A DNA stretch of 49,387 bases, from assembly GCA_017547165.1 (NCBI GenBank), contig JAFYQK010000008.1, positions 1 through 49,387 on the forward strand, read 5' to 3'. Below the pieces are notes generated by a model, which did no database searches, was not told the origin of the DNA, and worked only from the letters and a program-made list of their open reading frames with translations. Positions within the stretch are counted from its first letter, which is position 1; the number at the start of each line of letters is the position of its first letter. Origin of the DNA: Bacteroidaceae bacterium (lineage in GTDB: Bacteria; Bacteroidota; Bacteroidia; Bacteroidales; Bacteroidaceae). Shown here in pieces: positions 7,554 through 18,105 of the stretch. Position numbers and translations under genes: made by a program.

Positions 7554-9707
7554 ATGAGCAGCAACCCCGAACTTGACCTTGCACGTCGCATCGTAGAGAA
7601 CACCGGCACACACCTTTTCCTTACGGGCAAGGCGGGTACTGGCAAGACAACCTTTTTGAAGGACCTCAAGAAGCGTTCGCCAAAGCGTATGGTGGTGACT
7701 GCCCCCACGGGTATTGCCGCCATCAATGCCGGTGGCATGACCCTGCATTCGTTCTTCCAGTTGCCTCTTGCTCCCTATGTGCCCGACTCTACCTTCCGTG
7801 CTGAGAAGGATGTGCACAGATACAAGTTCAGCAAGGAGAAGAAGAGGCTGATTCGTAGCCTCGACCTGCTTGTCATTGATGAGATAAGTATGGTGCGTGC
7901 CGACATACTGGATGCCGTGGATGCCGTACTGAGGCGCTTCCGTCAGCCCCATCTGCCATTCGGCGGAGTGCAGTTGCTGATGATAGGCGACCTGCAACAA
8001 TTGGCACCGGTGGTGAAACCCGAGGAGTGGGACATGCTCTCGCAATACTACGACACGCCGTTCTTCTTCAGCAGCAGGGCATTGAGCGAGACGCACTATG
8101 CCACCGTGGAACTGAAACAGACATACCGACAGACGGACGAGCACTTCCTTGCCTTGCTCAACAACATTCGTACCAACAGGGCAGATGCCTCCACGCTTGA
8201 GCAACTGAACAAGCGCTACATACCGGATTTCACACCTCCTGCCTCGCCTCGTTACATCCGCCTCACCACACACAATATGTTGGCACAGAGCATCAACGAC
8301 GGGGAACTGGACAAACTGGATACGCCCACCTTTACTTATCGGGCAAAGATAACGGGCAACTTTCCCGAGTACAACTACCCCACAGAGGAGACGCTGACCC
8401 TGAAAGAGGGTGCGCAGGTGATGTTCATCAAGAACGACCACTCGGGCGAGAGGCGCTACTTCAATGGTATGATTGGCGAGATTGTCAGGATTGACCAGGA
8501 GGGATTCGTGGTGCATAGTCAGGACTTCAATGGCGAAATCAGGGTGGAGCGCGAACATTGGGACAATACCCGATACACGCTCAACGAGCAGACGATGGAG
8601 ATAAACGAGGAGGTGGAGGGAAGTTTTGAGCAGTTTCCCGTGCACCTAGCATGGGCAATAACGATTCACAAGAGCCAGGGACTCACCTTCAGTCATGCCA
8701 TCATAGATGCCCGCGACTCCTTTGCCCACGGACAGGTGTATGTGGCACTGAGCCGTTGCCGCACCTTGGAGGGTATGGTGCTGAGCTCACCACTGAGTGC
8801 TGGGGCCATCATCTGCGACACCACCGTAAACAATTTCAATGCCGCTATGGCAAGTCGTACTCCCGGCACAACGGCCATAGATGGTTGGGAGAAGAGATAC
8901 TACCACCAGTTGTTGCAGGAACTCTTCAGTTTTGACACACTGAATGAGCATTTCAATGACCTGCATCGCCTTGTGGCAGAGCATTTCGGCATTCTCTATC
9001 CGCAATTGCTCGAGCAATTCAATCTTCATGCCCAAACCATACAAACCAAGTTGTGCGACATTGCCACACGCTTTGGCTCTCAATACACTCGCATCATCTC
9101 CGAACAGACCGACTATGCCTCGTCTTCGCTATTGAAAGAGCGCATACACAATGCGTCCAGATATTTCCTCGACGAGTTTTCTCCCATCTGCCAATGGGCC
9201 GAACAACTCTCCATACCCACCGACAACAAGGAACTGAAGAAGCGAATAGCCGACTACACCGAGAAACTCGGACAGAGTTGCACGCAGAAGACCAAACTTC
9301 TGGAATTCGTGCACGAGGAGGGATTCGACATCAGTTCGTATCTGCACAAGAAGGCCGTTATCAGCCTGGAAGCAGAGGGCGGTGAAGACACCACGGCGCC
9401 TTCAAAAAGTCGTCGTAAGAAATCGGACGAGACAATACTTCAAGTTCCCTCGGACATCGTATTGCCTGACCTCTATCAACGTATTGTCTCATGGAGGCAG
9501 AAGAAGGCTCAGGAACTGGGCATACCGGGCTATTGCGTGCTTCAGCAAAAGGCACTCCTGGGAATAGTGCATTTCCTGCCCGACAATCCCAAGTTGCTTC
9601 TCAAAATCCCCTACATGGGCAAAACTACGGTGGAGAAGTATGGCAAGGACCTGCTTGAAATCGTCACCGCATACATGAAAGAGAATAACCTTACCACCAA
9701 GATATAA
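7554..9707 (+). CDS. PIF1-like superfamily 1 helicase with C-terminal HRDC domain
   Basis: The 717-residue protein has the PIF1/RecD-type helicase core: Walker A GKAGTGKTT (residues 25-33), VVTAPTGIAAINAGG, TLHSFFQLP, Walker B LLVIDEISMV (about 105-114), GDLQQLAPV (about 145-153), and the RecD-like ITIHKSQG (near 370) with VYVALSRCRTLEGM (about 395-408). The middle (residues 430-600) is helical and unrecognised. The last 80 residues (LYQRIVSWRQKKAQELGIPG followed by LLKIPYMGKTTVEKYG) look like an HRDC domain, a nucleic-acid-binding module known from RecQ. Expected role: 5'-3' unwinding of DNA or of R-loops and quadruplexes. The stop is 2 bp before the Tex start, so the genes are co-transcribed. 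Confidence 0.9.
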   Translation: MSSNPELDLARRIVENTGTHLFLTGKAGTGKTTFLKDLKKRSPKRMVVTAPTGIAAINAGGMTLHSFFQLPLAPYVPDSTFRAEKDVHRYKFSKEKKRLIRSLDLLVIDEISMVRADILDAVDAVLRRFRQPHLPFGGVQLLMIGDLQQLAPVVKPEEWDMLSQYYDTPFFFSSRALSETHYATVELKQTYRQTDEHFLALLNNIRTNRADASTLEQLNKRYIPDFTPPASPRYIRLTTHNMLAQSINDGELDKLDTPTFTYRAKITGNFPEYNYPTEETLTLKEGAQVMFIKNDHSGERRYFNGMIGEIVRIDQEGFVVHSQDFNGEIRVEREHWDNTRYTLNEQTMEINEEVEGSFEQFPVHLAWAITIHKSQGLTFSHAIIDARDSFAHGQVYVALSRCRTLEGMVLSSPLSAGAIICDTTVNNFNAAMASRTPGTTAIDGWEKRYYHQLLQELFSFDTLNEHFNDLHRLVAEHFGILYPQLLEQFNLHAQTIQTKLCDIATRFGSQYTRIISEQTDYASSSLLKERIHNASRYFLDEFSPICQWAEQLSIPTDNKELKKRIADYTEKLGQSCTQKTKLLEFVHEEGFDISSYLHKKAVISLEAEGGEDTTAPSKSRRKKSDETILQVPSDIVLPDLYQRIVSWRQKKAQELGIPGYCVLQQKALLGIVHFLPDNPKLLLKIPYMGKTTVEKYGKDLLEIVTAYMKENNLTTKI

Positions 9708-9709
9708 GT

Positions 9710-11836
9710 ATGAAACAGATAATAGACATCATAGCCAAGACTCTTGGCATAGGTGCACGACAGATAGAACAGACACTCGGCCTGCTGGATGGCGGTGCCA
9801 CCATACCCTTCATAGCACGCTACCGTAAGGAAGCCACGGGTGGCTTGGACGAAGTGCAGATAGCCGAGGTGGCAAAGCAGAACGAGAAGTTCAAGGAACT
9901 AACCCACCGCAAGGAGTACATTCTGCAAACCATCGAGGAGCAGGGCAAACTGACCGATGAACTGAAGGAAAGAATCAGTGCCTGTTGGGATGCCACCGAA
10001 CTGGAGGACATCTACCTGCCCTACAAACCCAAACGCAAGACTCGTGCCGAGGTGGCACGCAAGCGTGGTCTTGAACCCTTGGCGGATAGCATTCTGCACC
10101 GACCTAATGGCGATCCCGAGCAATATGCCAGGTCCTTCATCACGGAGGAGGTGCCAACCATAGAGGATGCGCTACAGGGTGCAAGGGACATTTTGGCGGA
10201 AAAGATGAACGAGGACGAGCGTGTGAGAAATACTCTGCGCCGTAGTTTCGAACTCACCGCCGTAATCTCCTCAAAGGTAGTTAAAAGCAAAATAGAGGAG
10301 GCACAGAACTACCGTACATATTTCGACTTCTCCGAACCCCTGAAGCGTTGCACCAGCCATCGTCTGCTTGCCATACGGCGTGGCGAGAGCGAGGGATTCC
10401 TGCGTGTGGACATCAGTCCTCGGGACGAGGAGGATTGCATCGGGCGTCTGCTTCGTGGTTTCCCCACTCGAGGCAAGTGTGGCGAACAAATCATCATGGC
10501 CATGAACGATGCATACAAGCGTCTGCTCAAGCCTTCCATAGAAACGGAGTTCGCAACAAGTTCGAAAAAACTGGCCGACGAGGAGGCCATCCGTGTCTTT
10601 GCCACCAATCTGGGACAACTTCTGCTTGCAGCTCCTCTCGGACAGAAGCGCATTATGGGTATCGACCCCGGATTCCGCACGGGTTGCAAGGTGGTATGTC
10701 TGGACAGACAAGGCAATCTTCTGCACAACGAGACCATCTTCCCCCACCCTCCTCGCAACGAGCGTATGGAGGCATTGGACACCTTGGAACGACTCATAGA
10801 CAAGTACAACATAGAAGCGGTGGCCATAGGCAACGGTACGGCAGGTCGTGAAACAGAAGACATTGTCAGGATGTTGCGTCGCCCCGGTCTCTCCGTCTTT
10901 CTGATAAGCGAGGATGGTGCCTCGGTATATTCCGCCTCAAAGATAGCACGCGAGGAGTTTCCCGACCACGATGTCACCGTGCGCGGTGCCGTGAGCATAG
11001 GTCGTCGCCTTGCCGATCCCTTGGCTGAACTTGTGAAGATTGATGCCAAGTCCATCGGTGTGGGACAATATCAGCACGATGTTGACCAAACGGAACTGAA
11101 GCATGCCCTTGACCTCACCGTGGAGAGGTGTGTGAATACCGTTGGCGTGAACCTCAATACGGCCAGCAAGCACCTGCTTACCTATGTCTCAGGTCTCGGT
11201 CCTGCCCTGGCACAGAACATAGTGACTTATCGTGCAGAGAATGGTCCCTTTGCCTCACGTCAGGAGTTGCAACGCGTGCCTCGCCTCGGTGCCAAGGCCT
11301 TTGAACAATGTGCCGGCTTCCTGCGCATAGCAGATGGCAAGAATCCATTGGACAATACCGCCGTGCACCCCGAGCGATACGAACTTGTGCGCCAGATGGC
11401 AAAGGATAGCGGATGCACGGTGGAGGAACTTATCTCATCGCCCGAGAAACGCAAGAGCATCGACCTGCAACGCTATTGTTCCGACACCGTGGGCATGCCT
11501 ACCCTGAACGACATCATGCAAGAACTCAGCAAACCTGGTCGCGACCCTCGTGGCGAGAACGAGGAGTTCTCCTTCGACTCCACTCTGCACACAATAGACG
11601 ACCTGCAGGATGGTATGGTGCTCAATGGCATCGTCTCCAACATCACCAACTTCGGTTGCTTCGTCGACATCGGCATCAAGGTGAAGGGACTTGTCCACAT
11701 CTCCCAACTTGCCGACAAGTTCGTCAGCGATCCCATGACCGTGGTGCATCTTCAACAAAAGGTTAAGGTTAAGGTAATAGAAATAGACTATGAACGTAAC
11801 CGCATAGCCTTGAGCATGAAGGGTATACCTCAATAA
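9710..11836 (+). CDS. tex: Tex-family RNA-binding transcription accessory protein
   Basis: At 708 residues this is a Tex protein of usual length. The N-terminal helical region contains IPFIARYRKEATGGLDE (about residues 34-50), a Tex signature. A YqgF-like RNase H fold starts at MGIDPGFRTGCK (about 316). Helix-hairpin-helix motifs follow in LLTYVSGLGPALAQNIVTYR (about 486-505) and RVPRLGAKAFEQCAGFLRI. An S1 domain spans about residues 630-705 (GIVSNITNFGCFVDIG and GLVHISQL). Tex binds nucleic acid and affects transcription or RNA turnover; its precise task differs among species. It is translated from the same run as the NUDIX and helicase genes. Confidence 0.96.
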   Translation: MKQIIDIIAKTLGIGARQIEQTLGLLDGGATIPFIARYRKEATGGLDEVQIAEVAKQNEKFKELTHRKEYILQTIEEQGKLTDELKERISACWDATELEDIYLPYKPKRKTRAEVARKRGLEPLADSILHRPNGDPEQYARSFITEEVPTIEDALQGARDILAEKMNEDERVRNTLRRSFELTAVISSKVVKSKIEEAQNYRTYFDFSEPLKRCTSHRLLAIRRGESEGFLRVDISPRDEEDCIGRLLRGFPTRGKCGEQIIMAMNDAYKRLLKPSIETEFATSSKKLADEEAIRVFATNLGQLLLAAPLGQKRIMGIDPGFRTGCKVVCLDRQGNLLHNETIFPHPPRNERMEALDTLERLIDKYNIEAVAIGNGTAGRETEDIVRMLRRPGLSVFLISEDGASVYSASKIAREEFPDHDVTVRGAVSIGRRLADPLAELVKIDAKSIGVGQYQHDVDQTELKHALDLTVERCVNTVGVNLNTASKHLLTYVSGLGPALAQNIVTYRAENGPFASRQELQRVPRLGAKAFEQCAGFLRIADGKNPLDNTAVHPERYELVRQMAKDSGCTVEELISSPEKRKSIDLQRYCSDTVGMPTLNDIMQELSKPGRDPRGENEEFSFDSTLHTIDDLQDGMVLNGIVSNITNFGCFVDIGIKVKGLVHISQLADKFVSDPMTVVHLQQKVKVKVIEIDYERNRIALSMKGIPQ

Positions 11837-11940
11837 ACCTCAGACCCAATAATTCTGAAGTTTAGGATCTATGATGAAGTAAAAAGTTCTCAAAAAACAA
11901 TACTAAAAATAACAATTCTTGCATTTTTATATTTTTTTTG

Positions 11941-11948
11941 TATCTTTG
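11941..11948 (+). promoter_or_regulatory. Promoter of the acyl-CoA ligase gene
   Basis: TATCTTTG is a perfect -7 box, with TTG about 18 bp upstream in a T-rich tract. It gives a leader of roughly 35 nt to the ATG at 11986 and rules out the in-frame TTG at 11938 as a start. Confidence 0.75.
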
Positions 11949-11985
11949 CACAGAAACAAACGGAATATTTTTACTTGAGCACAAT

Positions 11986-13665
11986 ATGACACATTTTGTT
12001 AGTTTATTAAACGAATCCATTAAGGAGAATTGGGCTTCTCCTGCTATAACAAATTTTGGTGGAAACACCTACACTTACGGTCAAATAGCCGAGCAAATCG
12101 CTAAATATCACATTCTTTTTGCCGAGACAGGAATAAAGAAAGGTGATAAGGTGGCTTTGTATGCTCGTAATTCGGCCGAATGGATTGTGGCATATTTTGC
12201 GACTCTAACATACGACGCCGTGTCGGTGCCCTTTTTGCCCGACTTCATACCCGGTGCCGTTGCCGAGTTGGGAGCATTTTCAGAATGCAAACTGCTCATT
12301 GCCGATGATATCGCCTTCAAGAGTTTGAGTGAAAAGGAAAATTACATCACACAACTGGAGGCTACACCTGGGTTTGTTGGTTTCATAAATGTGAAGAACA
12401 TCAGCATATTCAAGGCCACCGTACCCGCTTTAGAGGAGGCTCACGCCACTATGGATGAGCATTTTGCAAAACTATACCCCAACGGTATTAGCGCAGACAA
12501 GGTGAACTATTATCCAGAGGAACGTGATATGGAGGCTGTTGTGGAAATAAGTTTCACCTCGGGCACCACCAGCGCAACATCCAAGGGTGTTGTGCTACCC
12601 GCACGCTCACTTTCGGTGAACCTTGCCTTTGCACGCCGCGAAATACCAGCTACACAGGGTGGACACATCTTTGCCATACTGCCCATGGCACATATGTTTG
12701 GACAAACCTTTGATGTGTTGTTCCCCTTGGCTGGCGGTTGCCATGTCTTCGTAATGCCAGGCAAGCCCACCCCCGCACGCCTTTTGGAAGGTCTTGCAAC
12801 AGTAAAACCCTTTATGTTCCTTACCGTGCCTTTGGTAATAGAAAAGATATTCAAATCGAAGGTATTCCCAGCTACCCGCACCTTCCCCGCAAATTTGCTC
12901 CTCAAGGTACCCGGGCTTGATAGAATAGTACTGGGTAAGATAAAGAAGTCGCTGCTGGCTGCCTTTGGTAATGGTTTCACCACGGGCCTCATCCTTGGCG
13001 GTGCAGCCCTTAACCATGAAGTGGAAGATCTACTTAAGCGCATGAATTTCCCTTATGTTGTGGGTTATGGCATGACAGAGTGCGGTCCGCTCATCTCGTA
13101 CTGTGACAAGAGTCAGTTTGTGAAACATTCATGTGGTAAGAAGGCTGATCCGCTTGAGCTACGCATTGATTCGAGCGATCCACTCCGTGTGCTGGGTGAG
13201 ATTCAAGTAAAAGGCGATGCTGTGATGCTTGGATACTATAAAAATGATGATGCTACACAAGCAAGTTTCACCGAGGACGGGTGGCTCAAGACTGGTGACA
13301 TGGGCATCGTTGACAAAAACGGTAATGTCTTCATCAAGGGACGTTGCAAGAATATGATTCTCACAGGTAACGGACAGAACATATACCCCGAAGAGATAGA
13401 GGATAAGATAAACAATCTGCCCTACATAACAGAGTCGCTGGTGGTAGGTCGAAAGAATGCCATTGTAGCATTGGTTGTTGCCGACTACGAAGCAGGCAAA
13501 AAGGCAGGATTAAACGATGAGGAACTTGAGAAACTAATCAACAGCAATGTATTAGCTTTGAATTCCGAACTGCCCGTATATAGCAAAATAGCTTGCACCG
13601 AGATACGAAGTGAGGCGTTTGAAAAAACACCCAAGCAGAGTATAAAACGATATTTGTATTCGTAA
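11986..13665 (+). CDS. AMP-binding acyl-CoA ligase (long-chain fatty acid type)
   Basis: This 559-residue enzyme belongs to the adenylate-forming superfamily. The P-loop-like motif is SFTSGTTSATSKGV (about residues 187-200). The acyl/adenylate-binding motif is GYGMTECGPLIS (near 360), the hinge region reads TGDMG with KGRCKNMI about 20 residues later, and the C-terminal TPKQSIKRYLYS holds the catalytic-lysine context (PKxxxKR). It would activate a fatty acid with ATP and transfer it to CoA. The length is a little below the 600 residues typical of FadD15-type ligases. The gene has its own promoter and a terminator, so it is probably a single-gene unit. Confidence 0.9.
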   Translation: MTHFVSLLNESIKENWASPAITNFGGNTYTYGQIAEQIAKYHILFAETGIKKGDKVALYARNSAEWIVAYFATLTYDAVSVPFLPDFIPGAVAELGAFSECKLLIADDIAFKSLSEKENYITQLEATPGFVGFINVKNISIFKATVPALEEAHATMDEHFAKLYPNGISADKVNYYPEERDMEAVVEISFTSGTTSATSKGVVLPARSLSVNLAFARREIPATQGGHIFAILPMAHMFGQTFDVLFPLAGGCHVFVMPGKPTPARLLEGLATVKPFMFLTVPLVIEKIFKSKVFPATRTFPANLLLKVPGLDRIVLGKIKKSLLAAFGNGFTTGLILGGAALNHEVEDLLKRMNFPYVVGYGMTECGPLISYCDKSQFVKHSCGKKADPLELRIDSSDPLRVLGEIQVKGDAVMLGYYKNDDATQASFTEDGWLKTGDMGIVDKNGNVFIKGRCKNMILTGNGQNIYPEEIEDKINNLPYITESLVVGRKNAIVALVVADYEAGKKAGLNDEELEKLINSNVLALNSELPVYSKIACTEIRSEAFEKTPKQSIKRYLYS

Positions 13666-13715
13666 ACCCATAGGAGTCCCTGAGATATCATTACTCAGGA
13701 GTCCCAAACAAAATA

Positions 13716-13769
13716 ATCGCAGGCACACGACCTTAAATAGAATTAAGCGAGGAGTGCCTGCGATTTTTA
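13716..13769 (+). terminator. Rho-independent terminator
   Basis: ATCGCAGGCAC (13716-13726) pairs perfectly with GTGCCTGCGAT (13754-13764), followed by TTTTAT. The loop is 27 nt. Just upstream a shorter inverted repeat (CCTGAG 13679-13684, CTCAGG 13694-13699) is framed by two copies of GGAGTCCC. It separates the ligase from the convergent purT. Confidence 0.8.
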
Positions 13770-13809
13770 TCTCTTATAAGATGGTGGTAGTGGTGGGTCA
13801 ACTATAATT

Positions 13810-14979
13810 CTACTTCATAGTAACCTCTACCTTAGCCGCCAAAGCCTTGCACTTGTCGCGCAGAGCCTGCTGGTCATTTTCGAGGCTATCCCAACATACG
13901 ACAACACCCATACGACGACCTACATGTGCCTCGGGTTTGCCAAAGATACGGAGATAGGATTGAGGGGCAGCACAGACATCCTCCATACCTATATAGTCAG
14001 GGTTAGTTGTCTCTATACCTGAAAGGATAACGGCACTTGCGCCCTGACGCTCCTGAGTGATTTCCGGGATGGGCAAACCGAGCACAGCACGGCAATGAAG
14101 TTCAAACTCACTAAGGTTTTGTGTACCAGCCAAAGTCACCATACCTGTATCGTGTGGACGGGGAGACAACTCGCTGAAGATGACTCCGTCCTTCTCGCTA
14201 ACGAAGAACTCTACACCCCAAATGCCAGCACCAGTGAGGGCTTCTGTTACCTTTGCGGCCATTTCCTGTGCCTGGGCAAGGTGTTCGGGTTTCATCTGAC
14301 GAGGTTGGAAACTCTCCTGATAGTCGCCTCCCTTCTGCACATGCCCGATGGGAGCGCAGAACAGAGTAGGACCATTCTTCTGAGTAACAGTAAGCAACGT
14401 TATTTCGTAATCAAATGGAATGAACTGCTCTACAATAACCTCCATGATGTCGCCACGAGAACCCTCGCATGCACATTCCCACGCAGAAAGAAGTTCATCA
14501 GCACTATCCACCTTGCTTTGGCCGTGTCCACTTGAAGACATGAGGGGTTTGATGATGCAAGGGAAACCTATTACGCTTGCGGCATCGGTCAGTTCCTCAA
14601 AGGTGGTGGCATATCGGTAGTTGGCTGTCTTAAGTCCCAAATCGGTATGTGCCAGTTCGCGAATGGCCTTACGGTTCATTGTAAAGTTTACGGCACGAGC
14701 GCTGGGTACAACCTGAATGCCACGCTCCTCGCACTCATAAAGCTTTTCGGTGCGAATGGCCTCTATCTCGGGAACAATGATGTCTGGACGAACCTCATCA
14801 ACAACCTTCATAAGTGCATCACCATCCAGCATGCTGAATACACGACGCTCATCGGCAACCTGCATGGCAGGAGCATTGTCGTACTTGTCGCATGCAATGA
14901 CATACTGTCCTTTTCTCTGGCAGGCAATCACAAACTCCTTGCCGAGTTCACCTGAACCTAAAAGCAAAATCTTTTTCAT
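13810..14979 (-). CDS. purT: Formate-dependent phosphoribosylglycinamide formyltransferase (PurT)
   Basis: The 389-residue protein matches PurT in length and layout. The N-terminal nucleotide fold begins [20 protein letters not shown]. The central ATP-grasp domain includes [18 protein letters not shown] (lysine and glycine-rich loop) and [20 protein letters not shown], with [17 protein letters not shown] providing metal-binding residues. PurT makes formyl-GAR from GAR, formate and ATP in the third step of purine synthesis, without a folate cofactor. A TTG nine bases upstream (14988) is possible, but the ATG at 14979 gives the family start. It lies 189 bp downstream of fhs on the same strand; both enzymes use formate. 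Confidence 0.95.
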   Translation of the reverse strand: MKKILLLGSGELGKEFVIACQRKGQYVIACDKYDNAPAMQVADERRVFSMLDGDALMKVVDEVRPDIIVPEIEAIRTEKLYECEERGIQVVPSARAVNFTMNRKAIRELAHTDLGLKTANYRYATTFEELTDAASVIGFPCIIKPLMSSSGHGQSKVDSADELLSAWECACEGSRGDIMEVIVEQFIPFDYEITLLTVTQKNGPTLFCAPIGHVQKGGDYQESFQPRQMKPEHLAQAQEMAAKVTEALTGAGIWGVEFFVSEKDGVIFSELSPRPHDTGMVTLAGTQNLSEFELHCRAVLGLPIPEITQERQGASAVILSGIETTNPDYIGMEDVCAAPQSYLRIFGKPEAHVGRRMGVVVCWDSLENDQQALRDKCKALAAKVEVTMK

Positions 14980-15168
14980 AACAATCAAGGTAGTTTCTAT
15001 AAATTAGTTAATCTTTTTATCAAGTAGAGTTCCAACTGCTTTGATTCTTTAACGTCTCTTACTTGCATCCTCTCATTTTCACTTACTCGCATAGCTATGT
15101 TTGTTCAATTATAAATCTGCTACGCAATAGACACCAAAACAACCCAAAGCAAATTTATAGAACCTACC

Positions 15169-16836
15169 TCAACTCAATCCTTCTATTTCACCGTTTATAA
15201 TGTCTATCTTCTCTGCCTGAGGCACCTTGGGGAGGCCAGGCATACGCAGAATTTCACCTGCTATAAGAACTATGAATTCGCTACCTTGGTTGATTACCAC
15301 ATCACGGATGGCAATACTGAATCCCTCGGGCACACCATATGCCTTCTGGTCGGCAGAGAAAGAGAACTGTGTCTTTGCAATACAGATTGGATAGTGCGAC
15401 AATCCAAGTTCCTCTATCTTCTGAAGCATCTTCTTTGCCGCGGGGGTGAATGTAACACCCTTACCGCCATATACCTTCTGCACCACGGCCAGAGCCTTCT
15501 GCTCAATGCTCTGCTCGTCAGTATATGCATACTGAAGGGGAGCACTTGGCTTGTTCTCAATGGTATCCACAACCAAGTGTGCAAGTTCCTCTGCACCTGC
15601 ACCACCTTCGTTGAAGGCATTGTTCACGGCAAAGCCTATGCCCATCTCTGCACAATGCTCACGGCAGAAGGCAATCTCCTCGTCGGTATCAGCAGCAAAG
15701 CGATTGAAGCAAACCACAACAGTCTGACCGAAACCCTGAAGGTTGCGGATATGACGATCAAGATTCTTCATACCTTCCTTCAAACCCTCCATATTGGGTT
15801 CCTTGATATCCTCCACGGGCACACCGCCGTGCATCTTTAAGCCCTGAGTAGTGGCAACAAGAATAGTCAGTGCGGGTTGCAAACCTGACTTGCGGCACTT
15901 GATATCATAGAACTTCTCTGCACCAAGGTCGGCACCGAAACCAGCCTCGGTGATAACATAAGGAGCGAGGCTCATTGCCATACGGGTGGCCAACACAGAG
16001 TTACATCCATGGGCAATATTTGCAAAAGGACCGCCATGTACCACGGCAGGGGTATTCTCGGTTGTCTGTACAAGGTTGGGTTTGATAGCATCGCGCAAAA
16101 GTACGCAGATGGCACCGGCAACACCAAGGTCCTTCACGGTGAAGGGCTTGCCGTCAATGGTAGTGCCGAGAAGGATATTCTCTATGCGACGACGCAAATC
16201 ATCCTCGTCCTGAGCAAGGCAAAGGATAGCCATAATCTCTGATGCAGGGGTGATGTCGAAACCGCTCTCGCCAGTAACACCGTTTGTCTTGGCACCAAGA
16301 CCTGTTACGATATAGCGCAGATTGCGGTCGTTCACATCCAACACACGCTTCCAGAGCACTTCGCGCATGGCAAAGCCTTCTGCCTGGTGCTGATAGATGT
16401 AATTGTCCAGCAAGGCAGCAATCATATTGTGAGCCGAGGTGATGGCGTGGAAGTCACCGGTGAAGTGCAGGTTGATCTTGTCCATCGGCAGAACCTGAGC
16501 ATAGCCGCCACCGGCAGCACCTCCCTTCATACCGAAGCAGGGACCGAGGGATGGTTCGCGCAAAGCAACCATTGTCTGCTTGCCAATGCGGTTCATACCG
16601 AGTGCAAGACCCACACTGACGGTGGTCTTACCGATACCGGCCTTGGTAGGAGTGATGGCGGTAACAAGGATGAGTTTGCTCTTCGCAATTTTCTCCTCAT
16701 TTATCAGTTCAAGAGGCAACTTGGCAATGTATCTGCCATAGGGTTCGATTGACTCTTCTGCGATCCCGAGTCCCAAGGCAATATCCTTGATGGGTTTCAA
16801 CGGGGTTTCGCGTGCAATTTCAATGTCGCTTTTCAT
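15169..16836 (-). CDS. fhs: Formate-tetrahydrofolate ligase
   Basis: The 555-residue product is a full-length 10-formyltetrahydrofolate synthetase. It opens with the family's [11 protein letters not shown] and [10 protein letters not shown] motifs. The ATP-binding loop is [19 protein letters not shown] (about residues 64-82), and the signature [20 protein letters not shown] follows at about 97-116. The enzyme joins formate to tetrahydrofolate with ATP, feeding purine and formyl-methionine synthesis. It is 22 bp downstream of rarA and upstream of purT, all on the minus strand. Together with PurT it indicates active use of formate as a one-carbon source. Confidence 0.97.
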   Translation of the reverse strand: MKSDIEIARETPLKPIKDIALGLGIAEESIEPYGRYIAKLPLELINEEKIAKSKLILVTAITPTKAGIGKTTVSVGLALGMNRIGKQTMVALREPSLGPCFGMKGGAAGGGYAQVLPMDKINLHFTGDFHAITSAHNMIAALLDNYIYQHQAEGFAMREVLWKRVLDVNDRNLRYIVTGLGAKTNGVTGESGFDITPASEIMAILCLAQDEDDLRRRIENILLGTTIDGKPFTVKDLGVAGAICVLLRDAIKPNLVQTTENTPAVVHGGPFANIAHGCNSVLATRMAMSLAPYVITEAGFGADLGAEKFYDIKCRKSGLQPALTILVATTQGLKMHGGVPVEDIKEPNMEGLKEGMKNLDRHIRNLQGFGQTVVVCFNRFAADTDEEIAFCREHCAEMGIGFAVNNAFNEGGAGAEELAHLVVDTIENKPSAPLQYAYTDEQSIEQKALAVVQKVYGGKGVTFTPAAKKMLQKIEELGLSHYPICIAKTQFSFSADQKAYGVPEGFSIAIRDVVINQGSEFIVLIAGEILRMPGLPKVPQAEKIDIINGEIEGLS

Positions 16837-16858
16837 ATATAATCCTTCTTTTATTTAT

Positions 16859-18097
16859 TTACTTTTGTCTTTTCTGCACTTTATCTGTCTCTGCCGGGAA
16901 GAAGAAGGTTTCATTCTTCGAGGCATCGGGCAAATATTGTTGTGCTATGTAGTGTCCTGGATAGTCGTGCGGATACTTGTAACCATCGCTATAACCAAGT
17001 TCGGACATAAGTTGAGTGGGAGCATTCCTCAGATGCAAGGGCACTGGCTGATTGCCTGTCTGCCGCACATACTGAAGTGCCTTGTTTATGGCATTGTAGG
17101 CACTATTGCTCTTGGGCGAAGTGGCAAGGTATACCGTGGCTTCTGCCAGGGGGATACGGCCCTCGGGCCAACCTATCTTCTGCACCGCATCGAAGGCGGC
17201 ATTGGCCAACAGCAAGGCATTGGGGTTGGCCAAACCTATATCCTCGGATGCCGAAATGACCAGTCTTCTGGCAATGAAGGCAGGGTCTTCCCCACCCTCT
17301 ATCATGCGTGCCAACCAATATATGGCGGCATCGGGGTCGCTGCCTCGTATGCTTTTGATGAAGGCCGAGATGATATCATAGTGCATCTCACCGTCCTTGT
17401 CGTATGCCAAGGGATTCTGCTGAAGGCGCTCGGCCACAAGAGTGTCGGTTATCTCAAGCACCTCATTGCCCTGTACGCTTTCGGACAGGAGTTCGAGGAT
17501 ATTGAGCAACTTGCGTGCATCGCCTCCGCTATACCTCAGCAAGGCATCGGTTTCCTTCAGTTCTATGTTTTGCTTCTTGAGCACCACATCCTTTTCAAGC
17601 ACTCTTTTGCATAGGGCAAGCAGATCTTCCTTGCCGAGCGAATTGAGCGTATACACCTGGCAACGACTCAAAAGCGGGCGTATCACCTCGAAGGAAGGAT
17701 TCTCCGTGGTAGCACCTATCAGAGTGAACACACCTTGCTCCACCGCACCGAGCAACGAATCCTGCTGACTCTTGCTGAAACGATGTATTTCGTCAATAAA
17801 AAGAATGGGACGTGATGTATTGAAAAAGTTTGTGCCTCGTGCCTTATCTATAACGTCACGCACGTCCTTCACTCCGCTCGTCACGGCAGATAGTGTAAAA
17901 AAAGGCACATCCAACGTACTGGCAATAATGGTGGCCAGTGTTGTCTTGCCAACCCCCGGAGGTCCCCACAGAATAAAACTGGAGATTCTTCCGCCCGTTA
18001 TCATTCGGCGCAAAACACCATTGGGGCCAACAAGATGCTGCTGACCGATGTAATCCTCTAACGTGCGAGGCCGCATTCTTTCTGCCAATGGTTGCAT
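16859..18097 (-). CDS. rarA: Replication-associated recombination protein A (RarA/MgsA)
   Basis: From the ATG at 18097 the protein has 412 residues and begins MQPLAERMRP followed by EDYIGQQHLVG, as RarA proteins do. Walker A is GPPGVGKTTLA (near residue 46), Walker B is ILFIDEIHRFSKSQQDSLL, and sensor/arginine-finger regions follow in GATTENPSFEVIRPLLSRC. The C-terminal half (LARMIEGGEDPAFIARRLVI, SELGYSDGYKYPHD) is the MgsA tetramerisation part. RarA is an ATPase acting at stalled replication forks. The frame extends far upstream, but a perfect -7 box at 18106-18113 and the family alignment fix the start. fhs follows after 22 bp. Confidence 0.95.
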   Translation of the reverse strand: MQPLAERMRPRTLEDYIGQQHLVGPNGVLRRMITGGRISSFILWGPPGVGKTTLATIIASTLDVPFFTLSAVTSGVKDVRDVIDKARGTNFFNTSRPILFIDEIHRFSKSQQDSLLGAVEQGVFTLIGATTENPSFEVIRPLLSRCQVYTLNSLGKEDLLALCKRVLEKDVVLKKQNIELKETDALLRYSGGDARKLLNILELLSESVQGNEVLEITDTLVAERLQQNPLAYDKDGEMHYDIISAFIKSIRGSDPDAAIYWLARMIEGGEDPAFIARRLVISASEDIGLANPNALLLANAAFDAVQKIGWPEGRIPLAEATVYLATSPKSNSAYNAINKALQYVRQTGNQPVPLHLRNAPTQLMSELGYSDGYKYPHDYPGHYIAQQYLPDASKNETFFFPAETDKVQKRQK

Positions 18098-18105
18098 AGT
18101 GGATA

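Noticed and set aside
7275-8645. A 456-codon minus-strand frame opposite the helicase
   Set aside because: Its protein is a His-, Cys- and Val-rich antisense shadow; the plus-strand frame carries all helicase motifs.
16787-17614. A 275-codon plus-strand frame opposite rarA and the start of fhs
   Set aside because: Both rarA and fhs are certain, and this frame spans their junction in antisense.
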